Assembly (NCBI RefSeq): GCF_004798705.1
Contig: NZ_CP039290.1
Span: 186,001 to 250,000 of the forward strand
Direction: 5' to 3'
DNA: 64,000 nt
Source of the DNA: Arthrobacter sp. PAMC25564
GTDB taxonomy: Bacteria; Actinomycetota; Actinomycetes; Actinomycetales; Micrococcaceae
Shown: piece after piece, positions 25,783 through 34,625 of the stretch
Layout: the number at the start of each line of letters is the position of its first letter
Numbering within the stretch: the first letter of the stretch is position 1
Notes under the pieces: model-generated
Told to the model about the DNA's origin: nothing
The model's input: only the letters and a program-made list of their open reading frames with translations
The model's database searches: none
Program-made: the position numbers and the translations under genes

Positions 25783-26478
25783 TTAGCCGTGTCCCGGGAG
25801 CTGGCCGAAGACGTGCCGGCGGATCCAGGCGTGCATCGCGATGGCCGCGGCGGAGGCGGCGTTGATGGAGCGGGTGGAGCCGAACTGCTCGATCGACAGG
25901 GTCGCGAGCGCGGCCTCGTGGACCTCCGGCGTCAGGCCCGGCCCTTCCTGCCCGAACACCAGCACGCAGTCCTTGGGCAGTTCGTAGGTTTCCAGCGGCA
26001 CGGAGTCCGGGAAGATGTCGATCCCGATGATCGCCAGCCCCTCCCCCTGCGCCCAGGCCACGAAGTCCTCGACCGTGGGGTGGTGGCGGATGTGCTGGTA
26101 GCGGTCGGTGACCATGGCCCCGCGGCGGTTCCACCGGCGTCGGCCGATGATGTGCACCTCCTTGGCGAGGAACGCGTTGGCGGTGCGCACCACCGTGCCG
26201 ATGTTGAGGTCGTGCTGCCAGTTCTCGATGGCGATGTGGAAGTTGTGGCGTCGGGAATCGAGGTCCGCAACGATCGCGTCGTGCTTCCAGTAGCGGTACT
26301 TGTCCACGACGTTGCGGCGGTCGCCCTCGGCCAGGAGTTCCGGATCCCAGTGTCCGCCCCCGGGCAGCTCGCCTTCCCAGGGACCGACGCCGACCTCCGC
26401 CTTCGCCTCAGCCTCTGGCTCTGGCTGGGCCGCCGGGGCGGTACGGGGTTCGCTGGGAGTCTCGGGTTCAGTCACCAC
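25783..26478 (-). CDS. TrmH/SpoU-family RNA 2'-O-methyltransferase
   Basis: A SPOUT-fold methyltransferase of 231 residues. Motif 1 is NIGTVVRTANAF, motif 2 is VFGQEGPGLTPEV, motif 3 is SIEQFGSTRSINAASAAAIAMH, which together form the trefoil knot that binds SAM. An acidic, Pro-rich N-terminus of about 35 residues is poorly conserved. The start is one of two adjacent GTG codons; a TCTAAT -10 lies only 5-8 bases upstream, suggesting a leaderless message. The RNA target (tRNA or rRNA) is not evident. Confidence 0.9.
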   Translation of the reverse strand: MVTEPETPSEPRTAPAAQPEPEAEAKAEVGVGPWEGELPGGGHWDPELLAEGDRRNVVDKYRYWKHDAIVADLDSRRHNFHIAIENWQHDLNIGTVVRTANAFLAKEVHIIGRRRWNRRGAMVTDRYQHIRHHPTVEDFVAWAQGEGLAIIGIDIFPDSVPLETYELPKDCVLVFGQEGPGLTPEVHEAALATLSIEQFGSTRSINAASAAAIAMHAWIRRHVFGQLPGHG

Positions 26479-26483
26479 TCAAC

Positions 26484-26491
26484 ATTAGACT
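26484..26491. promoter_or_regulatory. Overlapping divergent -10 elements
   Basis: TAGACT on the plus strand (26486-26491, for the HAD gene) and TCTAAT on the minus strand (89 to 84, for the TrmH gene) share the same bases. Divergent transcription from one short region is likely and may be mutually exclusive. Confidence 0.4.
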
Positions 26492-26528
26492 GGGGGACAC
26501 GAAGCGGCACACTACGGCGGAGGACACC

Positions 26529-27383
26529 ATGGCGGACCAGCGCGCGGACCAAAGGGCAGAGCCAGACGAAACACGTACATCGGCGTCGTTGTACCGCAGC
26601 GGCCAGGACATCGAGTGCTGGCTGACGGATATGGACGGCGTGCTGGTCCATGAGAACCAGCCCATCCCCGGGGCCGCTGAACTCATCCAGCGCTGGGTAG
26701 ACACTTCCCGGCGGTTCCTGGTCCTGACCAACAACTCCATCTACACGCCCCGGGACCTCGCGGCCCGGCTGCGGTCCTCGGGCCTGGAAATCCCGGAGGA
26801 GAACATCTGGACGTCGGCGCTGGCCACGGCCCAGTTCCTCAAGGACCAGGTGCGGGGCTCGGAATCGGGCAACCGCGCCTACACGATCGGCGAGGCAGGG
26901 CTGACGACGGCGCTGCACGAGGCCGGCTTCATCCTCACGGACCAGGACCCGGACTTTGTGGTGCTCGGCGAGACCCGTACCTATTCCTTTGAGGCCATCA
27001 CCATGGCCATCCGCCTGATCCTGGGCGGCGCGCGGTTCATCGCGACCAACCCGGACGCCACCGGCCCGTCGAAGGACGGCCCGATGCCGGCCACCGGCGC
27101 CATCGCGGCGCTCATTACGAAGGCGACCGGCCGGGAGCCCTACATCGTGGGGAAGCCGAACCCGATGATGTTCCGCTCGGCGATGAACCAGATCGACGCG
27201 CACTCGGAAACGACGGCCATGATCGGGGACCGGATGGACACGGACATCATTGCCGGCATGGAGGCCGGGCTGCACACGGTGCTGGTGCTCAGCGGCATCA
27301 CGCACCGGGACGATATCGCCGCGTACCCGTTCCGGCCCAACCAGATCCTGAACTCCGTGGCGGACCTGAAGAACCAGATCTAG
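26529..27383 (+). CDS. HAD-IIA family phosphatase (NagD-like)
   Basis: A 284-residue haloacid dehalogenase-type phosphatase. The nucleophile motif WLTDMDGVLVHE, the Thr/Ser motif LTNNSIYTP, the Lys in IVGKPNPMMF and the metal motif IGDRMDTDIIAGMEAG are all in place, with a C2-type cap between. A polar, charged N-terminus of about 28 residues precedes the domain. Substrates of this group are small phosphorylated metabolites such as p-nitrophenyl phosphate, UMP or glycerol phosphate; here unknown. Confidence 0.92.
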   Translation: MADQRADQRAEPDETRTSASLYRSGQDIECWLTDMDGVLVHENQPIPGAAELIQRWVDTSRRFLVLTNNSIYTPRDLAARLRSSGLEIPEENIWTSALATAQFLKDQVRGSESGNRAYTIGEAGLTTALHEAGFILTDQDPDFVVLGETRTYSFEAITMAIRLILGGARFIATNPDATGPSKDGPMPATGAIAALITKATGREPYIVGKPNPMMFRSAMNQIDAHSETTAMIGDRMDTDIIAGMEAGLHTVLVLSGITHRDDIAAYPFRPNQILNSVADLKNQI

Positions 27384-27400
27384 CGGCGCCGCCAGAACGC

Positions 27401-28468
27401 TCAGAACGCTGTCTTCTTCCCGCCGCCGGCCGGCAGCGGGAAGAGCTCGTCCTCGAGTTCTTCAATGATCGGACGGTAGACGGACGGGCTCCATCCCGGG
27501 CTGGCATGGGCGGGCCGGGCCCCGTCCGTGCGCAGCCCGTCGGAGGCCATGTTCGCCGCAAAGGTCAGCCGCCAGCCGTCCCGGGCGGTCTCATAGTCCA
27601 CGGTGCTGTCCTTGGGATTGCCGATGAACGCCATCCGGGTTCCGCCGAGGTTTCCGACGTAACGGCTCGCGTCAAAGTGGTAGATGTAGGCGGATTCGGA
27701 CTGGATCAGCACGCTGGAGGGCGCGATCGGAGACAGCTGTTCCAGGGTCTGGTCCCACACCTGGCCCCAGCTGCGCTCATCCTTGTGGAGCATCCGTTCG
27801 CCGAGCTCGTAGCCGCCCCGCAGCACCGTGGGGAAACGGAATCCGCTCTCGTAGAGGAACACCACCCCCTCGAACCAGCTCTGGTCCAGCACGTCGGATC
27901 GGCTGAAGGGGCTGGAGTCGAGCAGGATGAAGGACGCTTCGACACCGTGCAGTTCGCGGAGGCGGGCGGCCACTTGGGTTGCCACCATGCCACCGAAGCT
28001 GTGGCCGTAGAAATAGAGGGTGCTGAGCTTGTGGGCGCGCACGTGCTCGATCACGGCGATGACGATCTTGTCGATGTCCAGCCCCACGTTGGAGTACCCG
28101 ACGGCGGCAAGCTGGCCCCGCTTAGTGAGGGAACCACGGAGGGCGTTCAGGATCCACAGCGCCTCCTCCCAGCTCGTCTTGTAACCGGGAAACAGGAACC
28201 AGCTGGCGTTCGGGAAGTATTTTTCGGCCGTCTCGTCCGGCACCGTGAGGATCTTGTTCACCCGGCGCTCGGACTGCACCCACCTCGTGAAGATCATGTC
28301 CGCGGCCAGCAGTGAGGCGGACCCCGTCCCGGTCAGGAAGCTCCGCCGCGAAAACCTCTTCAGTTCGGCGGCATGCCGGAGCCAGCGGGTCTCGGTGGAA
28401 CCGGGCCCGCCCTGATCCTCGGCTTCCGGTACAGGCGGCACTCCTCTACCGTAGCCACTGCAGATCAC
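27401..28468 (-). CDS. Alpha/beta hydrolase with Tat-type signal
   Basis: A 355-residue protein. Residues about 38-58 (FSRRSFLTGTGSASLLAAD) form a twin-arginine signal, so a folded protein is likely exported or membrane-tethered. The nucleophile elbow is GHSFGG, with LLDSSPFSR after it; the final His is not obvious and may lie in the poorly conserved C-terminus. The exact start is unsure: the GTG at 28468 has no clear ribosome-binding site, and a GTG about nine codons later follows AGAGGA closely. Role unknown. Confidence 0.7.
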   Translation of the reverse strand: MICSGYGRGVPPVPEAEDQGGPGSTETRWLRHAAELKRFSRRSFLTGTGSASLLAADMIFTRWVQSERRVNKILTVPDETAEKYFPNASWFLFPGYKTSWEEALWILNALRGSLTKRGQLAAVGYSNVGLDIDKIVIAVIEHVRAHKLSTLYFYGHSFGGMVATQVAARLRELHGVEASFILLDSSPFSRSDVLDQSWFEGVVFLYESGFRFPTVLRGGYELGERMLHKDERSWGQVWDQTLEQLSPIAPSSVLIQSESAYIYHFDASRYVGNLGGTRMAFIGNPKDSTVDYETARDGWRLTFAANMASDGLRTDGARPAHASPGWSPSVYRPIIEELEDELFPLPAGGGKKTAF

Positions 28469-28523
28469 GGATCAGCAACGGGGCCTGCAGTCTGGCCCCA
28501 TGGCGGACGCCAGCGCGCAGCTG

Positions 28524-29072
28524 CTAGGCAGGCTCCGGCTGCTGGCCGACTTCGCGCCGGCTGATCTCGAGACCGATCTCCTCGTAGCTCGCCAGCAGTT
28601 CCGTGCGTGCCATATCCGCGGGATTGTCGAGCAGGCCGAACACGGAGTCGCTGGCGGCGAGCAGTTCGTCGTCGGAGTAGCGGGCCAGCGGGCCCGTTCC
28701 GGAGGTGTCAAGGGAGGCCGCGAGGTCCGTGGACAGCTCGAGCGGTTCCAACTCCGCGGCGGGGCCGTCGTCGTGCGGGTTCAGTTCGAGGGAGACGCCG
28801 GCTCCGAGCGGCAGCCCTCCGGAGCTGCCCGCCGGGATGCCGCTGCCGACGGCGTTCAGGTCATTGCGGAGACCGGCCAGGGCCGATGATTCGACGAAGG
28901 CCGCGCGGCCCAGGTGGACGTGGATGCGGGAGGTGATGCCCATCCGGCGGACCCGCTGGATGATCTGCATCAGCGAAGGCCGGGAGTCCTGCGTGAGGCT
29001 CCCCCGGATGTCGATCCGGACGACGTCCAAGGCGATGTCGAGTTTGACGCGGGGGTGAAGGGTCTGGTCCAT
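28524..29072 (-). CDS. STAS-like protein, possible anti-anti-sigma relative
   Basis: A 182-residue protein whose first 80 residues resemble a STAS domain: KLDIALDVVRIDIRGSLTQDS, then RIHVHLGRAAFVESSALAGL, where a SpoIIAA-like protein would have the regulatory serine. The C-terminal half is acidic and of unknown structure. It lies just downstream of the GAF-ANTAR gene on the same strand, so both may belong to one signalling unit. Assignment is tentative. Confidence 0.55.
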   Translation of the reverse strand: MDQTLHPRVKLDIALDVVRIDIRGSLTQDSRPSLMQIIQRVRRMGITSRIHVHLGRAAFVESSALAGLRNDLNAVGSGIPAGSSGGLPLGAGVSLELNPHDDGPAAELEPLELSTDLAASLDTSGTGPLARYSDDELLAASDSVFGLLDNPADMARTELLASYEEIGLEISRREVGQQPEPA

Positions 29073-29167
29073 AGGTACTCCAAATGAAGGTGTCTATGGC
29101 CGACGGCTCAACCTCATCCAGCCTAACCTTGGCAGGGCATGCACACAAGTCAGAGTCCGCTTCCGGA

Positions 29168-29962
29168 TCAGACGGCTTTTTTCCGGGCGGGCTCTTCGAA
29201 GTGCGTCCGGGTCCCGGATCCGCCCACCGACTGCACCAGCGAGGTTGCGATGTCCCGCAGTTTGACGTTGCCGTTGCTGGACGCCTCGGTGAGGATCCGG
29301 ACAGCAGTCGCCTGGTCACAGCGGTTCTGCGCCATGACAATGCCCACGGCCATGTCAATCACGGTGCGGGATTCAAGCGTGGCCCGCAGGTTCGTGGCAC
29401 TGTCCGTGTGCAGCGAGAACCGGACGGCGAGCCGCAGCGCCTGCGAAATTTCGCGGGTGTATCCCCGGGCCCGGGCGGCAACGTCGCCGTCGAACTTACG
29501 CGGCATGTCCGAGTACAGGTTCAGCGCGGCCTGGGCCTCGCCCTGGAGGTGGAACGGCACGGACAACACCGAGCGCAGCCCGTGCGAGGCCACGGCACTG
29601 GCATAGTCCGGGCCCCAGCGGTCTTCCTCGAAGAGATCCGGAACGTAGACCTCGCGCTCTTCCTGGGCTGCGGTCAGGCACGGACCCTGGGACAGCCGGT
29701 ACTGGATCTCGTCCACTTCCCGGGCGGAGTCGCTGCTCCAGCCGATCGTGGCGGCCTTGCGGTCCCTCAACAGCGTGATGCCGCACAGTGCGTCATCACC
29801 GGCGCCAGCCACCTGGTGCGCCGAGAAGCGCGCGAGTTCGTTGAGGAACTCCTCGAAATCCGCGCTGTCCAGGATGAGGTTCTGGATCCGGTCGACGGTG
29901 TTCACCGACTGTTCGGTACCCAGGGTTTCTGCGACCGCCAGGGACTGTTCGGACGGGGGCAT
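29168..29962 (-). CDS. GAF and ANTAR domain transcription antitermination regulator
   Basis: A 264-residue regulator. A GAF domain spans about residues 25-175 (LCGITLLRDRKAATIGWSS, SQGPCLTAAQEEREVYVPDL, LRSVLSVPFHLQGEAQAALN) and an ANTAR RNA-binding domain about 190-250 (LRATLESRTVIDMAVGIVMA, RILTEASSNGNVKLRDIA). ANTAR proteins bind paired hairpins in leaders and prevent termination. The ligand of the GAF domain and the RNA targets are unknown; this architecture is expanded in actinobacteria. Confidence 0.92.
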   Translation of the reverse strand: MPPSEQSLAVAETLGTEQSVNTVDRIQNLILDSADFEEFLNELARFSAHQVAGAGDDALCGITLLRDRKAATIGWSSDSAREVDEIQYRLSQGPCLTAAQEEREVYVPDLFEEDRWGPDYASAVASHGLRSVLSVPFHLQGEAQAALNLYSDMPRKFDGDVAARARGYTREISQALRLAVRFSLHTDSATNLRATLESRTVIDMAVGIVMAQNRCDQATAVRILTEASSNGNVKLRDIATSLVQSVGGSGTRTHFEEPARKKAV

Positions 29963-30061
29963 GGCGCGTGTTCTCCAGTGGCAGGGGCTGATGGGCAGGT
30001 AGGGAAATGATAAGCCACCGTACTGTCCCCGTCCACACGCCTCCTGCCGGCGGAAGCAGGC

Positions 30062-30631
30062 CTAGTCGAGACCGAGTTCGTCCTTACCGAAGGCGAAAAG
30101 GTAGGGAACGCCGGCTTCCGCTTCGATCTTTTCCTTGGCTCCGGTGGCGCGGTCAACGATCACCGCGACGGCGACCACGTTGCCGCCGGCCTTGCGGACG
30201 CCCTCGACGGCGGTCAGCGCGGAGCCGCCCGTGGTGGAGGTGTCCTCCAGGACCAGCACCTTGCGGCCCTCGACCGAGGGGCCCTCGACCTGGCGGCCCA
30301 TGCCGTAGGACTTCTGCGCCTTGCGGACGACGAAGGCGTCCACGGGGCGCCCGGCGTCGACGGCGGCGTGCATGACGGCGGTGCCGACCGGGTCTGCCCC
30401 CATGGTGAGCCCGCCGGCGCACTCAAAGCCGATGCCGGCGTCGTCCATCAGCGCGAGCATGACCTGGCCGACCAGCTTGGACGCCTCGTGGTGCAGGGTG
30501 ATGCGGCGCAGGTCGATGTAGTAATCGGCCTCCGCGCCGCTGGAGAGGATGACCTTGCCCCGGACGACTGCCAGTTCCTTGATCAGTTCCAGCAGGCGGG
30601 CACGGGCAGCAGAGTCACTAGTGGCAGTCAT
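30062..30631 (-). CDS. pyrE: Orotate phosphoribosyltransferase
   Basis: Makes OMP from orotate and PRPP in pyrimidine synthesis. The 189-residue protein carries the PRPP loop [19 protein letters not shown], the [18 protein letters not shown] substrate strand and the [18 protein letters not shown] region. A TAAACT -10 is seven bases from the ATG, so the message may be leaderless. No other pyr genes adjoin it. Confidence 0.95.
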   Translation of the reverse strand: MTATSDSAARARLLELIKELAVVRGKVILSSGAEADYYIDLRRITLHHEASKLVGQVMLALMDDAGIGFECAGGLTMGADPVGTAVMHAAVDAGRPVDAFVVRKAQKSYGMGRQVEGPSVEGRKVLVLEDTSTTGGSALTAVEGVRKAGGNVVAVAVIVDRATGAKEKIEAEAGVPYLFAFGKDELGLD

Positions 30632-30690
30632 GGGTCCCAGTTTAGTGGTTTCTGGATGCGGGATTCCCAGCCGGCTGCCCAGATGTCGCC

Positions 30691-30720
30691 GGGGCCACGG
30701 GGATTCGAGTGGCCCCTTTT
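30691..30720 (+). terminator. Intrinsic terminator-like hairpin upstream of the ligase operon
   Basis: GGGGCCAC (30691-30698) pairs perfectly with GTGGCCCC (30709-30716), followed directly by TTTT. It points along the plus strand, 68 bases before the ligase ATG and after no plus-strand gene, so it could be an attenuator or an insulator against read-through. Confidence 0.55.
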
Positions 30721-30787
30721 GTGCGGGCGCCGAGGCACGGGTCTTTTTACTCTAGGCAGCCCGGGCCGGCAGGAGTCCGATGGAAGC

Positions 30788-32617
30788 ATGACGGCAGGAA
30801 CCGAACCTTCGATCCGCTGGCCCACGATTCCCAAAGACCTTGGCAGCCTCCGGGTGCGGCCGAACCTGGTGGACTATGGCGCGGCGTGTGCCGCGTTCAC
30901 ATGGGATGAAGCCCGCCACGAACTGTCAGGACTGCCCGGCGGCCGGGGCATCAACATCGCCTATGAGGCCGTGGACCGGCACGCAGCCGGCGGCCGCGGC
31001 CGACGCGAGGCCCTCCGGTTCGTCCGGGCCGACGGCACCAGCCATTCCCTGAGCTTCGCCGAGCTCGCCGAACAGACCAACCGCTTTGCCGGCGTGCTGC
31101 GCGGCCTCGGCATCGGGCGCGGTGAGCGCGTCTTTTCGCTGGCAGGCCGCGGCCCCGCGCTGTACATCGCCGTGCTCGGCACGCTCAAGAATGCCAGCGT
31201 CTTCTGCCCGCTGTTCTCCGCCTTCGGCCCGGAACCCGTGCGCCAGCGGCTGCAGCTGGGCTCGGGCCGGGCGCTGGTCACCACCCGGGCGCTGTACCGC
31301 AAGAAGATCGCGCAGCTGCGCGATTCGCTTCCGGAGCTGCGCCACATCCTGTTGACCGACGCCGACGGCCAGCCGGAACCGGGCACCCTGGACCTCGCCG
31401 CGCTGATGCGCGAAGCCCCGCCGGACGGCGGGATTGCCCCGACGCAGGCCGAGGACATGGCCCTGCTGCACTTCACGTCCGGCACCACCGGCACCCCGAA
31501 AGGCGCCATCCACGTCCACGACGCCGTCACCGCGCACCACGCGACCGGCAGCTCCGCCCTGGACCTGCATCCGGAGGACATCTACTGGTGCACGGCCGAC
31601 CCGGGCTGGGTCACCGGCACCTCCTACGGCGTGATCGCGCCCCTCACCCACGGCGTGACGACGATCGTGGACGAGGAGGAGATGGACGCGGACCGGTGGT
31701 ACCGGATCCTCGCCGAACAGCGCGTCACCGTCTGGTACACCGCCCCTACGGCCCTGCGGATGCTCATGAAGGCCGGGGCGGAGCGCGCCGCGGGCCATGA
31801 TCTGTCCGCACTGCGCTTTGTCGCCAGCGTGGGCGAACCGCTCAACCCGGAGGTCGTGGTCTGGGGCCAGGAGGCCTTCGGCCAGCCCGTGCATGACAAC
31901 TGGTGGCAGACCGAGACGGGCGGCATCATGATCTCCAACTACGCCGCCACGGAGATCCGCCCGGGCTCGATGGGGCGCCCGCTGCCCGGCGTCGAGGCGG
32001 CCCTCGTGGCCCGCGACGGACAGGACAAACCGATCGTCCGCGACGGCGCGGCCGTGCTCGTGACGGCGCCGGACGCGGTGGGCGAACTGGCGCTGCGTCC
32101 TGGCTGGCCCTCGATGTTCCGCGGCTACCTGCACGAGGAGGAGCGCTACCGCCGTTGCTTCGTGGGTGGCTGGTACCTCACCGGCGACCTCGCCAAGCGC
32201 GACGCCGACGGGTACTACTGGTTTGTCGGCCGCGGCGACGACGTGATCAAGTCCTCCGGGCACCTGATCGGCCCCTTCGAAGTGGAAAGCTCCCTGATGG
32301 AGCACGCCGCCGTGGCCGAGGCCGGGGTGATCGGCGTCCCCGACCCGGTGGCCGGCGAAATCGTCAAGGCCTTCGTGGAACTGCGCCCGGGCTGGGAACC
32401 CTCCGAGGCGCTCCAGCTGGACATCATCGGCTTCGCCCGCAAGCGGCTGGGTCCGGCCGTGGCGCCACGGCTGCTGGACTTCACCCCGGCCCTGCCCCGG
32501 ACCCGCAGCGGCAAGATCCTCCGCCGCCTGCTCAAGGCCCGCGAACTCGGCCTGCCCGAGGGCGACACCTCCACCATCGAAACGCCGCCCGCCCCGACAC
32601 AGCAGGCACAGCAATGA
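30788..32617 (+). CDS. AcsA-type acetyl/acyl-CoA synthetase of the 2-oxoacid dehydrogenase-ACP operon
   Basis: A 609-residue ANL-family ligase closer to Bacillus AcsA than to the acs in this window: [73 protein letters not shown] and the catalytic Lys in RSGKILRR. It should adenylate a short carboxylic acid and transfer it to a thiol. The ATG at 30788 fits the family N-terminus. It overlaps the E1 alpha gene (ATGA), so the ligase is produced in step with the dehydrogenase subunits and the ACP. Whether the acceptor is CoA or the ACP is open. Confidence 0.88.
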   Translation: MTAGTEPSIRWPTIPKDLGSLRVRPNLVDYGAACAAFTWDEARHELSGLPGGRGINIAYEAVDRHAAGGRGRREALRFVRADGTSHSLSFAELAEQTNRFAGVLRGLGIGRGERVFSLAGRGPALYIAVLGTLKNASVFCPLFSAFGPEPVRQRLQLGSGRALVTTRALYRKKIAQLRDSLPELRHILLTDADGQPEPGTLDLAALMREAPPDGGIAPTQAEDMALLHFTSGTTGTPKGAIHVHDAVTAHHATGSSALDLHPEDIYWCTADPGWVTGTSYGVIAPLTHGVTTIVDEEEMDADRWYRILAEQRVTVWYTAPTALRMLMKAGAERAAGHDLSALRFVASVGEPLNPEVVVWGQEAFGQPVHDNWWQTETGGIMISNYAATEIRPGSMGRPLPGVEAALVARDGQDKPIVRDGAAVLVTAPDAVGELALRPGWPSMFRGYLHEEERYRRCFVGGWYLTGDLAKRDADGYYWFVGRGDDVIKSSGHLIGPFEVESSLMEHAAVAEAGVIGVPDPVAGEIVKAFVELRPGWEPSEALQLDIIGFARKRLGPAVAPRLLDFTPALPRTRSGKILRRLLKARELGLPEGDTSTIETPPAPTQQAQQ

Positions 32618-33648
32618 GCGGCCCGCTGGATCCGGCGCCGCGCCCGCTGGATCCGGAGCACGGGCGGCATCTGCTGCTGCAGATGCTCCGCGTGCGGCAG
32701 CTCGAAGAGAAGTGCGTCGAGCTGTACAGTGCCGCCAAGATCCGCGGCTTCCTGCACGTCTACATCGGCGAGGAAGCCGTCGCAGCGGGGGTCCTGGAGG
32801 CGCTGTCCCCGGACGACGCCGTCGCCGCCACCTACCGGGAACACGGCCACGCGCTGCTCCGCGGCGTCCCCGCCGGGGCGATCCTGGCCGAAATGTACGG
32901 CTGCGTCGAGGGCTGCTGCCGCGGCCGGGGCGGCTCGATGCACCTCTTTGACGCCGCCACGCACTTCTACGGCGGGAACGCAATTGTCGCCGGGGGGCTG
33001 CCGCTCGCCGTCGGCCTGGCGCTCGCGGACAAAATGGCCGGGCGGCCCAACGTCACCGTGTGCTTCTTCGGCGAAGGCGCCGTCGCCGAGGGCGAGTTCC
33101 ATGAGAGCCTCAACCTCGCGGCGCTCTGGCAGCTCCCCGTGCTGTTCTGCTGCGAGAACAACCTCTACGCCATGGGAACCGCGCTGGGCCGCTCGGAATC
33201 ACAGACGGACATCGCACTCAAGGCCTCCGGCTACGAGATCCCGGCCTGGGCCGTGGACGGCATGGACGTGCTCGCCGTCGAGGAGGCCGCACGCCGGGCC
33301 GTGGACGCCGTCCGCTCGGGCGGCGGCCCGCATTTCCTGGAACTGCGCACCTACCGTTTCCGCGCCCACTCGATGTTCGATCCCGAACGGTACCGCGAGA
33401 AGGCCGAGGTCGCGAGATGGCAGGAACGGGACCCCATCGCCCTGCTCCGCAGCAGAATGGAGGCAGCGGGCCAGCTCTCCGAGCCGGAGTGGGCACAGCT
33501 GCAGGCGGATGCCGCCGCGGAGGTTACCGCCGCCGTCGCCTTCGCCGAAGCCGGGACACTGGAGCCGGTCGAGGAGCTCACGCGCTTCGTCTACAGCGAG
33601 TGGGGCACCGGCAGCGACGGCGCCGGCAGCGAGCGGAGCGAGCCATGA
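32614..33648 (+). CDS. Thiamine-dependent 2-oxoacid (pyruvate/acetoin-type) dehydrogenase E1 alpha
   Basis: The alpha subunit of an E1 heterotetramer. The 344-residue protein has [39 protein letters not shown], and the thiamine diphosphate motif in [20 protein letters not shown] to CCENN. Acetoin dehydrogenase and branched-chain or pyruvate E1 alphas share these features, so the substrate cannot be fixed. It overlaps the ligase and E1 beta genes by ATGA on both sides. The C-terminus is Gly/Ser/Glu-rich. Confidence 0.9.
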   Translation: MSGPLDPAPRPLDPEHGRHLLLQMLRVRQLEEKCVELYSAAKIRGFLHVYIGEEAVAAGVLEALSPDDAVAATYREHGHALLRGVPAGAILAEMYGCVEGCCRGRGGSMHLFDAATHFYGGNAIVAGGLPLAVGLALADKMAGRPNVTVCFFGEGAVAEGEFHESLNLAALWQLPVLFCCENNLYAMGTALGRSESQTDIALKASGYEIPAWAVDGMDVLAVEEAARRAVDAVRSGGGPHFLELRTYRFRAHSMFDPERYREKAEVARWQERDPIALLRSRMEAAGQLSEPEWAQLQADAAAEVTAAVAFAEAGTLEPVEELTRFVYSEWGTGSDGAGSERSEP

Positions 33649-34625
33649 AATCCAGCTACCGCGAGGCGCTCCGGGCCGGGATCCGCGAAGCGATGCAGCG
33701 CGATCCCCGGGTGTTCCTGATGGGCGAGGATGTGGGAGCCTACGGCGGATCGTTCGCGGTAAGCCTGGGGCTGCTGGAGGAATTCGGCCCGGAGCGGATC
33801 CGTGACACGCCGCTGTCCGAGTCCGGCTTCGTCGGCGCCGGCATCGGGGCGGCCCTCGGCGGGATGCGCCCGATCGTGGAGATCATGACCGTGAACTTCA
33901 GCCTGCTCGCGCTGGACCAGATCGTGAACAACGCCGCCTCGCTGCTGCACATGTCCGGCGGGCAGTTCCACGTGCCGCTCGTCATCCGGATGACCACCGG
34001 CGCCGGCCGGCAGCTGGGCGCCCAGCACTCCCACAGCCTCGAAGGCTGGTACGCGCACATCCCCGGCCTGCGCATCCTCGCCCCGGCCACCCTGGCGGAT
34101 GCCCGCGGGATGCTGTGGACGGCACTCGAGGATCCCGATCCGGTGCTGATCTTCGAGCACGGCTCGCTCTACAACGTCGCCGGGGAACTCGACGACGACG
34201 CCGGCCCGGTGGATATCGACACCGCCGCCATCCGGCGTCCCGGCCAGGATCTTTCGCTGATCACCTACGGCGGGACGCTTCCCGCCGTGCTCGACGCCGC
34301 GGAGCAGCTCGCGGGCGAGGGCATCGACGCGGAGGTGCTGGACCTGCGCACGCTCCGCCCGCTCGACGAGGCCACCATCCTCGCCTCGGTCGCCCGGACG
34401 CACCGGGCGGTGGTGGTGGACGAAGGATGGCGCAGCGGGAGCATCTCCGCGGAAATCAGCGCCCGGATCACCGAGCATGCCTTCTTTGACCTGGACGCGC
34501 CCGTGGGCCGGGTCTGCAGCGCCGAGGTGCCGATCCCCTATGCCAAGCACCTGGAACTGGCCGCCCTGCCCTCGGTGGAGCGGATCGTCGCCGCGGCGCG
34601 GGAGGCGGCAGGGGCGCATGGGTGA
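33645..34625 (+). CDS. 2-oxoacid dehydrogenase E1 beta
   Basis: The beta subunit partner, 326 residues: [93 protein letters not shown] and the C-terminal [13 protein letters not shown]. Fits the transketolase-like central and C-terminal domains of AcoB/PdhB. The gene overlaps E1 alpha by four bases and E2 by eight. Confidence 0.92.
   Translation: MKSSYREALRAGIREAMQRDPRVFLMGEDVGAYGGSFAVSLGLLEEFGPERIRDTPLSESGFVGAGIGAALGGMRPIVEIMTVNFSLLALDQIVNNAASLLHMSGGQFHVPLVIRMTTGAGRQLGAQHSHSLEGWYAHIPGLRILAPATLADARGMLWTALEDPDPVLIFEHGSLYNVAGELDDDAGPVDIDTAAIRRPGQDLSLITYGGTLPAVLDAAEQLAGEGIDAEVLDLRTLRPLDEATILASVARTHRAVVVDEGWRSGSISAEISARITEHAFFDLDAPVGRVCSAEVPIPYAKHLELAALPSVERIVAAAREAAGAHG

Noticed and set aside
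30926-32983. 685-codon minus-strand frame opposite the ligase and E1 alpha
   Set aside because: Antisense to two genes with full active-site motifs; Arg/Gly-rich with no domain.
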